DNA from: Rhodopila sp. | Lineage (GTDB): Bacteria > Pseudomonadota > Alphaproteobacteria > Acetobacterales > Acetobacteraceae | Direction: 5' to 3' | Length of the DNA stretch: 32,288 nucleotides | Assembly: GCA_031291715.1 (NCBI GenBank) | Contig: JARLIN010000270.1 | Location: 1-32,288, forward strand | Part shown: one piece after another, positions 25,401 to 32,288 of the stretch | Position numbering within the stretch: position 1 is the stretch's first letter | Layout: each line of letters opens with the position of its first letter | Translations under genes and position numbers: made by a program | The notes under the pieces: generated by a model | What the model was told of the DNA's origin: nothing | Databases searched by the model: none | The model's input: the letters and a program-made list of their open reading frames with translations, nothing else

Positions 25401-26725
25401 TATCCGCGCCCCTGCGCCACGAGGTCCGGCGCGATTTCCTTCACCGTGGTCAATGCCACACTCGGGGTGCGACCGGATACCAGGCCTCGGGGGCGGAGGA
25501 TCATCATCACCACCAGTGCCAGTCCAAAGATCAGCATGCGGTACAATGGCAGTTCACTGGCAATGCCGGCGAAGACCTCGCTGTTCATTTGGTCGCCCAG
25601 GAAACTGAGGAAGTCCCTCAACGCCTCCAGTCCGCCAATCATGACGACGGCGGCCAGCGCCACGCCGAGTTGGCTACCCAGCCCACCAAGGACGACGATC
25701 GCGAGGACGGTGGCGGATTCGATAAAGGTGAAACTCTCCGGGCTGATGAAAGCCTGGCGGGTGGCGAAGAAGGCGCCGGCGAAACCGCCGAACATGGCGC
25801 CGATGCCGAACGCGGTCAGCTTGGTGTTGCGAACGTTGATGCCCAGCGACCGGCAGGCGATCTCGTCCTCACGAAGAGCCTCCCACGCGCGTCCGAGTGG
25901 CAGGCGGCGCAGGCGGAGGGAAACCCAGTTGGTCAACAGCGCCAGGCCGAGAATCACATAATACAGGAAGATGATGCGCTGGATCACCTCGGGTTCGATG
26001 TTGAAGAAGCCGGCGAAGGTGCCACTGCCGCCGTCCATGCTGAAGGCGAGGCCGAACAAAGTGGGGCGTGGGATGCCGGTGATGCCGTTGGGACCGTTGG
26101 TCAGGGACACCCAGTTGGTCAGCACGATGCGGATGATCTCGCCGAACGCCAGGGTAACAATTGCCAGATAGTCGCCGCGCAGGCGCAGCACGGGAAAGCC
26201 GAGCATGACTCCCCACATGGCAGCGAGAATTCCCGCCATCGGCAGGCAGGTCCAAAAGCCCAGCCCGAAGGTCGTCGCCAGGATTGCGTACGAATAGGCG
26301 CCGACGGCGTAGAACGCGACGTAGCCAAGGTCGAGCAGGCCAGCCAACCCCACGACAATGTTCAGGCCCCACCCAAGCATGATGTAGGTCAGCACGAGCG
26401 TCCCGAGGTCGATGTAGTAGCGGGAGCCAGTGAACGGCAGCGCGACCGCAGCGACCAACAGCACGGGGGTCACATACTTCCCCGCGCGGGTGATGCGCTC
26501 GGCGAAGGCCCGGTTGGCCTGGACGGCTTCGGCCCGCGTGCGCCCACGCCAGGATAGGATGGCGAGGCGGCCGAGGAAGACGAGGCCAACGACGACCGCT
26601 GTGGCGATCGGGCGAGCATGGATGGAAAGGCCGCGATCGCCGCTCGTGGTGACCAGGCCAACCAGGGGACCGCACAGGCCGAGGGCGACGATGGCCGAAA
26701 GGAAAGCGTCGCGGAGAGGGGTCAT
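25400..26725 (-). CDS. livM: Branched-chain amino acid ABC transporter permease LivM
   Basis: This 441-residue inner-membrane permease is long like E. coli LivM, with an extra N-terminal pair of helices before the core. The core opens at [45 protein letters not shown], a hallmark. The EAA-like cytoplasmic loop is [41 protein letters not shown]. About ten hydrophobic segments are visible. It pairs with LivH to form the channel. The start ATG lacks a strong Shine-Dalgarno sequence. A small hairpin GGGCGC-CT-GCGCCC (26731-26744) lies just upstream in the livH-livM gap and may tune expression. Confidence 0.94.
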
Positions 26726-26804
26726 TGTCGGGGCGCCTGCGCCCTGCGCCGCCCTGCCATGACGCTGAAGGGAGGGGCAACTCGCTCACCCGGCGCCCCC
26801 GCCC

Positions 26805-27719
<915 letters not shown>

Positions 27720-27848
27720 TCGCGCTCCGATTCTGTGCTGAACGCAATGCAACCATGCGGGATGCGTATGGCGCAAGGGCGGCTGGGCCGTTCCAATCGC
27801 TTCCGCGCCGGTGTCTCGCCCCGCCGGCTAACGCTGCGATACGCATGA

Positions 27849-27864
27849 GGCCTTCGCGAAGGCC
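27849..27864. repeat. Perfect 16-bp palindrome after the Kef stop codon
   Basis: GGCCTTCGCGAAGGCC is self-complementary over 16 bp and sits 7 bp past the Kef antiporter stop. As RNA it makes a 6-bp stem with a CGCG loop. No T-run follows on the minus strand, so it may be a 3'-end stabilising or rho-linked structure, or an operator for livH downstream. Confidence 0.5.
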
Positions 27865-27871
27865 GACGCCT

Positions 27872-29683
27872 TCAAGCAGGAAGGTGCCCCGAAGAACTGA
27901 CCGCGCCCGCGCCGGACCCGCTGGTCTGCTCCTTTTGATCCGCTTCGAACAACGTCATCAGTTCCTCGGCCGCGTCCTGCGTGCTCTGAATAAGCTGCTT
28001 CTCGTCGCGATAGATCGCATGGGTTTCCCGCAAGTTCTGCTCATCATATTCGCGGAACAATGCCACGGACCGCACCGCGTCCTCCGGCGAAATCCCCAGC
28101 ATCGTCAGCGACTCTTCGGCCATCTTCAAGCTGGAATAGAACGTTTCACGCACCAGCCCATCCACGCTCCGGTCCATCAGCAGATACGCATGCCGCCGGT
28201 TGCGCGCCCGCGCCATGACCTTCAACTGAGGGAAATTCCGCTTGGCGACTTCGACGACCCGTAGCACGGCCTCCATGTCGTCCAGCACGACGATCAGCAG
28301 CTTCGCCTGCTCCGCCCCGGCCGAACGCAGAAGATCGGCACGGGTGGGATCGCCGAAATAGACTTTGGTGCCAAAACGGCGCACGACATCCACCTGCCCG
28401 GGATCGCGCTCCAGCGCCGTGAAGTTAATCCCATGCATGCGCAGCACTCGGCCGATAATCTGACCGACGCGCCCGAAACCGCAAATGATAACTGGGGCAT
28501 TCGCCGCCTCGATCGTATCGAAATCCGGCGCTGGCTCGGCCTCCAGCCGAGGTACCAGGAACCGCTCCGACAACGCGAACAGCACCGGCGTCGCGGCCAT
28601 CGAGGTGGCCGCGACCAGCGTGGCCATCGCCGCCTGGTCGGGCGCCAATGCGCCCACCGCGACCGCGGCGCCGAACAACACGAAGCTGAACTCGCTGGCT
28701 TGCGGCAAGGCGAGGCTGAAACGGACCGCGTCCGGAATGCTCTGCCGCGATGCCAGAGCGAGGCCGAAACAGATGGCCGCCTTCGCCAACAGCAGCACGA
28801 TGGTCGCACCGGCCAGCACACTCGGATGCGCCCACGCCAATCCCAGATCGGCGGACATCCCGACCGAAATGAAGAAGAAGCCCAGCAGGAGACCCTCGAA
28901 CGGCGCGATATCGGCCTGCAACTCATGCCGGTACTCAGATTCCGACAGCAGCACGCCTGCCATGAAGGCGCCGAGCGACATGGAAAGTCCGGCGAGATGC
29001 GCGATGTAGGCGGTGCCGGCCACGATCAGCAGCGACGCGGTGGTGAACAACTCCGGCGTGCGGGCACCCCCGATGGCGCGGATCAACGGCGGAACGGCGA
29101 AGCGGCCGCCGACGAGGATCACGGCGACCGCGGTGGCGCCGCGCGCGACATCGTGCCACGGCACGTGGTCCGGCAGGGTTCGCTCCGCCAGCAGCGGCAC
29201 GAGCGCCACGAGCGGAATGAACGCCAGATCCTGAAACAGCAGTACCGCGAACCCGTCCCGTCCCGCCCGGCTTTTCAATAGTTCAGATTCCGCGAGCATC
29301 GGTAGCACGATCGCGGTGGACGACATCGCCATCCCCGCGCCCAGCACGATTCCTCCCGCCCAGGGCACCCCCGCCATGTGGATGACGACCGCCAAAACGA
29401 TGCCACTCAGAACCACCTGTGCCGCCCCCAGGCCGAAGACGGCCTGGCGCATCACCCAAAGACGCCGAGGCCGCAGCTCCAGGCCGATCAGGAACAGCAG
29501 CATGACGACGCCGAGTGACGAAATGTCGGCGATCTGCTCTATGTCGCTGACCAGTCCCAGGACCGAGGGGCCGATCACGACGCCCGCCAGCAGGTACCCC
29601 AGAACGCTGCCCAGCCCGAACCGCCGCGTCAGCGGCACCGCGATCGTCGCCGCCGCCAACAGTGCAACGAGAGAGAGCAGCAT
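27872..29683 (-). CDS. Kef-type K+/H+ antiporter (CPA2 family) with RCK domain
   Basis: This 603-residue inner-membrane transporter is close in length to KefB (601) and KefC (620). The N-terminal part has about 12 helices with GYLLAGVVIGP, LFLIGLEL (about 63-70) and the family's LLFQDLAFIPL (about 148-158). The C-terminal RCK/TrkA-N domain has the nucleotide loop ICGFGRVGQ (about 400-408) and FTALERDP. In E. coli these systems release K+ when electrophile-glutathione adducts bind. The start at 29683 overlaps the dehydrogenase stop (TGATG), so the two are translationally coupled; the track start at 29737 would lie inside that gene. No KefF/KefG ancillary flavoprotein is seen. Confidence 0.9.
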   Translation of the reverse strand: MLLSLVALLAAATIAVPLTRRFGLGSVLGYLLAGVVIGPSVLGLVSDIEQIADISSLGVVMLLFLIGLELRPRRLWVMRQAVFGLGAAQVVLSGIVLAVVIHMAGVPWAGGIVLGAGMAMSSTAIVLPMLAESELLKSRAGRDGFAVLLFQDLAFIPLVALVPLLAERTLPDHVPWHDVARGATAVAVILVGGRFAVPPLIRAIGGARTPELFTTASLLIVAGTAYIAHLAGLSMSLGAFMAGVLLSESEYRHELQADIAPFEGLLLGFFFISVGMSADLGLAWAHPSVLAGATIVLLLAKAAICFGLALASRQSIPDAVRFSLALPQASEFSFVLFGAAVAVGALAPDQAAMATLVAATSMAATPVLFALSERFLVPRLEAEPAPDFDTIEAANAPVIICGFGRVGQIIGRVLRMHGINFTALERDPGQVDVVRRFGTKVYFGDPTRADLLRSAGAEQAKLLIVVLDDMEAVLRVVEVAKRNFPQLKVMARARNRRHAYLLMDRSVDGLVRETFYSSLKMAEESLTMLGISPEDAVRSVALFREYDEQNLRETHAIYRDEKQLIQSTQDAAEELMTLFEADQKEQTSGSGAGAVSSSGHLPA

Positions 29684-30663
29684 CAGTAGCCGCGCACGGT
29701 GTCGAAGCGGTTGGGCAACGATCTCCCGTCGCGCCAAGCCCGTAGATTGTCGAGGAAGATATCCAGGCTGTGTGGATTATAAGTCGCCGGATCATCCGCG
29801 GCGGTGTGCGGGCTGATGATCAGGTTCGGGGTGGACCACAGCCTGTGGCCAGGCGGGATGGGCTCCGGCGTGAACACGTCCAGCACGGCGCCGGAGAGAT
29901 GTTCCTGATCGAGCAGGTCGCACAACGCGTCCTGATCCAGCAGCTCGCCGCGGCCGATGTTCACCACACCTGCGTCGGAGGGCAGCAACGACAGCCGGCG
30001 CCGGTCCATCAGTCCGCGTGTGGCGTCGGTCAGCGGGCAGGCCAGCACGAGGAAATCTGTCTCTGGCAGAACATCATCCAGCGCCTCGGTGCCAATCACC
30101 TGCTCGCAGGAAGGGTGCGGCGCGGGGTGGGCCCGCACCCCGGTGACGCGCATGCCGAAACGGGCGGCGTGTTCAGCGGTGGCGCCCCCGAGCGTGCCCA
30201 GACCGACGACCGTTACGTTCCGCCCGCCAACAACAGCCCCCCACAATTTGTGCCATTTACCCTGGCGCTGGTGGGTCACCATGGCCGGCACACGATTGGC
30301 CAGCATCAGGATGGACATGATGGCGAACTCGCCTGACTTCGCAGCATGCGTGCCACGGTTGTTCATTAGCGCGACGCCGGGCGGAAGCCAGGTAAACGGC
30401 GCCAGGCGGTCGAGGCCGGCGTTGGTGATGAAAAGAAGCTTCAAGTGCGGCGCCTCGCACGGGAAGAATGCCCTGACCACACTGACATCGGTGACCAAGG
30501 CCTCCGCTTCCCGTATGGCCGCTGCGAAGTCGGCAGGTGTGGCGCCGACGCTGACGGTGTGTCCGCCCCCTATGTCCGGTGCGCGGGCCGCCGCTGCGTC
30601 CCACATCGCGCGCGAGAAATCGAACAGGGGGTCATCATGGGGGTTCTGTAGATGGATCCGCAT
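29683..30663 (-). CDS. D-2-hydroxyacid dehydrogenase family protein
   Basis: This 326-residue NAD(P)-dependent dehydrogenase interconverts a 2-oxo acid and a D-2-hydroxy acid. The nucleotide loop is VVGLGTLGG (about 152-160). The catalytic set is present: Arg238 in NIGRGELLD, Glu267 in FTPEP and His286 in SPHTAAD. Substrate candidates include glyoxylate, hydroxypyruvate and pyruvate (giving D-lactate); the sequence does not decide. ATG 30663 (MRIHLQNPHDDPLF) is chosen because the upstream extension to 30780 (Cys/Pro-rich) is not family-like; no strong Shine-Dalgarno sequence is visible. Its stop overlaps the Kef antiporter start, implying a shared physiological role. Confidence 0.9.
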   Translation of the reverse strand: MRIHLQNPHDDPLFDFSRAMWDAAAARAPDIGGGHTVSVGATPADFAAAIREAEALVTDVSVVRAFFPCEAPHLKLLFITNAGLDRLAPFTWLPPGVALMNNRGTHAAKSGEFAIMSILMLANRVPAMVTHQRQGKWHKLWGAVVGGRNVTVVGLGTLGGATAEHAARFGMRVTGVRAHPAPHPSCEQVIGTEALDDVLPETDFLVLACPLTDATRGLMDRRRLSLLPSDAGVVNIGRGELLDQDALCDLLDQEHLSGAVLDVFTPEPIPPGHRLWSTPNLIISPHTAADDPATYNPHSLDIFLDNLRAWRDGRSLPNRFDTVRGY

Positions 30664-30790
30664 GGCGGGAAGCGTGCCATGCGGGAGCCTGGTTGGACAG
30701 CAGCAATGCCGGTGTGTTGTTCGAAGGATAAGGACATGATCCGAGGGTGCATCGGGCTCGGGGCGGGTGGAGGAAGGCATTTTCTTTGTT

Positions 30791-30820
30791 CGTCATGGCC
30801 GGGACTGGCCCGCCACGACG
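30791..30820. repeat. Short REP-like palindrome copy
   Basis: CGTCATGGCCGGGACTGGCC followed by CGCCACGACG folds imperfectly on itself. It shares the CGTCATGGCCGGG core with the elements at 201 and 17161. It lies 14 bp beyond the thrC stop codon, in the gap before the dehydrogenase gene. Confidence 0.55.
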
Positions 30821-30833
30821 ATAAAGACACCAC

Positions 30834-32234
30834 TCAGGCGTTCCGCCTCACCAGGGCGCGGACCGCCGCCTCGATGGTGCCCAGGTCGTTGGGCATCACC
30901 GTGAATCTCTCCTCGCGCTCGAACAGATCTGCCATGCGAGGCGGCAGGGCCGGACGGTGACCGGTGGCCCGTTCCATCGCGTCCGGAAACTTCGCCGGAT
31001 GGGCGGTCGCCATCGCCACCATCGGTACACCACCGCCGCAGGGCAAAGCGCGGGCGGCTGCGATACCGATCGCGCTGTGCGGATCGGCCAAATATCCGCA
31101 GGCGGCGTGCAGACGGCGGATTTCCGCCTCGGTCCCAGCGTCGTCCAGCCGGAAGCCGCGGAACACGCCGCGCGCCCGGTGCCAGATCGGATCGGCCACG
31201 TTCATCCGTCCGGTCCGGCGGAAATCCAGCATCGTCTTGCTGGTGGCCTCCGGATCGCGATCCAGCAGTTCGAACAGCAGGCGCTCGAAGTTGGAGCTGA
31301 CCTGAATGTCCATGCTCGGGGACAAAGACGGCTCCACCGGCGCCATCGACATGTCGTTGGACTCCAGGAACCGCGTCAGGATGTCGTTGCGGTTCGATCC
31401 CACCATCAGCCGGGCGACCGGCAGCCCCATCCGGCGTGCGGCCCAGGCCGCCAGGACGTTGCCAAAATTCCCGGTGGGGACGCTGAAGGCGATCTCCCGA
31501 TCAGGGGCACCCAACGCGAGCGCGGCGGCAACGTAATAAGGAATCTGTGCCGCGATACGCGCCCAATTGATCGAATTCACCGCAGAAAGCCGGACGTCGT
31601 TGCGAAAACCGGTATCGGCGAACATCGCCTTCACGAGGTCCTGGCAGTCGTCGAAGGTGCCCTCGACAGCGATGTTGCCGACGTTGTCCGCGTGGACGGT
31701 GGTCATCTGCCGGCGTTGCACCAGGCTGGTGCGGCCGTGCGGATGTAGGATCATGATATCGACGCGGTCCCGCCCGGCACAGGCCTCGATGGCAGCCGAT
31801 CCGGTGTCGCCGGAGGTCGCGCCCACGATCGTCACCCGCTTGTCGCGCTGGGTCAGCACATAATCGAACAGGCGGCCCAGCACCTGCATCGCCATGTCCT
31901 TGAAGGCGAGGGTAGGGCCGTGAAACAGTTCCTGCGTGAACAGGTTGGTTTCAAGCTGGATCAACGGCGCGACGGCCGGGTGTCCGAAACCGGCATAAGC
32001 GTCCCGGCAAATTGTCCGCAGCACGTCGAACGGAATGGACGTCCCGACGAACGGTTGCATGACCCGCGCCGCCAGATCGGCGTAAGGCAGCCCGCGCATC
32101 GCCCGCCAGTCGGCGGGGCTGAAATGCGGCCAGGCCTCGGGCATGAACAGGCCGCCGTCCTCGGCGAGACCGGCCAGCAGGACATCGGCGAAATCGCGGG
32201 CGGGCGCCTGCCCGCGGGTAGAAATGTAGCGCAT
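30834..32234 (-). CDS. thrC: Threonine synthase
   Basis: It converts O-phosphohomoserine to threonine with pyridoxal phosphate, the last step of threonine synthesis. It has 466 residues, the length of the proteobacterial-type enzyme. MRYISTRG at the N-terminus is diagnostic. The PLP-binding Lys112 is in PTLAFKDMAMQ. The phosphate-binding and substrate loops VGATSGDTGSAAIEA (about 136-150) and VPTGNFGNVLAAW are intact, as is DIQVSSNFERLLFELL. The ATG is at 32234. A possible upstream gene tail ends 10-18 bp before it, so thrC may be inside a longer operon. A REP-like palindrome follows the stop. Confidence 0.97.
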   Translation of the reverse strand: MRYISTRGQAPARDFADVLLAGLAEDGGLFMPEAWPHFSPADWRAMRGLPYADLAARVMQPFVGTSIPFDVLRTICRDAYAGFGHPAVAPLIQLETNLFTQELFHGPTLAFKDMAMQVLGRLFDYVLTQRDKRVTIVGATSGDTGSAAIEACAGRDRVDIMILHPHGRTSLVQRRQMTTVHADNVGNIAVEGTFDDCQDLVKAMFADTGFRNDVRLSAVNSINWARIAAQIPYYVAAALALGAPDREIAFSVPTGNFGNVLAAWAARRMGLPVARLMVGSNRNDILTRFLESNDMSMAPVEPSLSPSMDIQVSSNFERLLFELLDRDPEATSKTMLDFRRTGRMNVADPIWHRARGVFRGFRLDDAGTEAEIRRLHAACGYLADPHSAIGIAAARALPCGGGVPMVAMATAHPAKFPDAMERATGHRPALPPRMADLFEREERFTVMPNDLGTIEAAVRALVRRNA

Positions 32235-32252
32235 GGGTCGTGTTCTACGCTG

Positions 32253-32288
32253 TCAGAAGCGCTGCGCCCAGATAGAACCGGCCTCGTC
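32253..32288 (-). CDS. Possible C-terminal tail of an upstream gene (partial)
   Basis: On the minus strand a frame open from the window edge reads DEAGSIWAQRF and stops at 32253, with GC-rich third positions in 9 of 11 codons. A second frame (RGRFYLGAALLTA, stop at 32245) is also open. One of them probably ends a gene just upstream of thrC, but the sequence is too short to say which or what it encodes. Confidence 0.25.
   Translation of the reverse strand, partial: DEAGSIWAQRF

Noticed and set aside
24555-25961. 468-codon plus-strand ORF
   Set aside because: Antisense to livG and livM; His/Gln/Gly-rich shadow sequence.

Overview
The window is GC-rich, densely packed chromosomal DNA with ordinary bacterial housekeeping and accessory genes. 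No phage, insertion sequence, CRISPR array, rRNA or tRNA was seen. Several traits suggest an alphaproteobacterium, probably Rhodospirillales/Acetobacteraceae-like: the folP-glmM-thiD block, a perfect CtrA-type box (TTAA-N7-TTAAC), the liv/pqi/RND gene set, and intergenic 'TCATGGCC…GGCCATGA' palindromes. That placement is inference from gene content; no marker gene is present.

Layout, left to right. (1) 1-319: mostly palindromic repeats. (2) 320-2669: a divergent pair, an amidase-signature hydrolase (-) and a NodB-type polysaccharide deacetylase-like hydrolase (+). (3) 2830-7682: a minus-strand operon prkA-yeaH-spoVR, the conserved but poorly understood stress/stationary-phase triad (AAA+ kinase-like protein, von Willebrand-type protein, SpoVR). 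(4) About 7683-8713: an unusually long gap of about 1 kb. It holds a perfect CtrA-type box, an inverted repeat, a possible sigma70 promoter and two doubtful small ORFs. (5) 8714-11809: folP, glmM and thiD on the plus strand. (6) 12109-15664: a translationally coupled pqiABC operon on the minus strand (MCE-type lipid transport across the envelope). (7) 15854-17113: a branched-chain-amino-acid-type ABC substrate-binding protein, convergent with a ketopantoate-reductase-family oxidoreductase (17244-18308). (8) 18530-22834: an RND efflux adaptor and pump, closed by a clear intrinsic terminator. (9) 23181-23849: a PEP-CTERM exported protein with a near-perfect sigma54 (-24/-12) promoter and a candidate activator site upstream. 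(10) 23884-27719: livHMGF transport operon on the minus strand with no substrate-binding protein beside it. (11) 27872-30663: a D-2-hydroxyacid dehydrogenase coupled (TGATG) to a Kef-type K+/H+ antiporter. (12) 30834-32234: threonine synthase.

No wholly new system is evident. The signals most worth a second look are the sigma54-plus-activator arrangement in front of an orphan PEP-CTERM gene, the 1-kb regulatory gap between prkA and folP with its CtrA box, the contiguous prkA-yeaH-spoVR operon, and the Kef/hydroxyacid dehydrogenase coupling. Most other lines of the ORF track are shadows of real genes on the opposite strand or in another frame. They include very long ones, such as the 1.5-kb extension of the pqiA frame across the substrate-binding protein gene.
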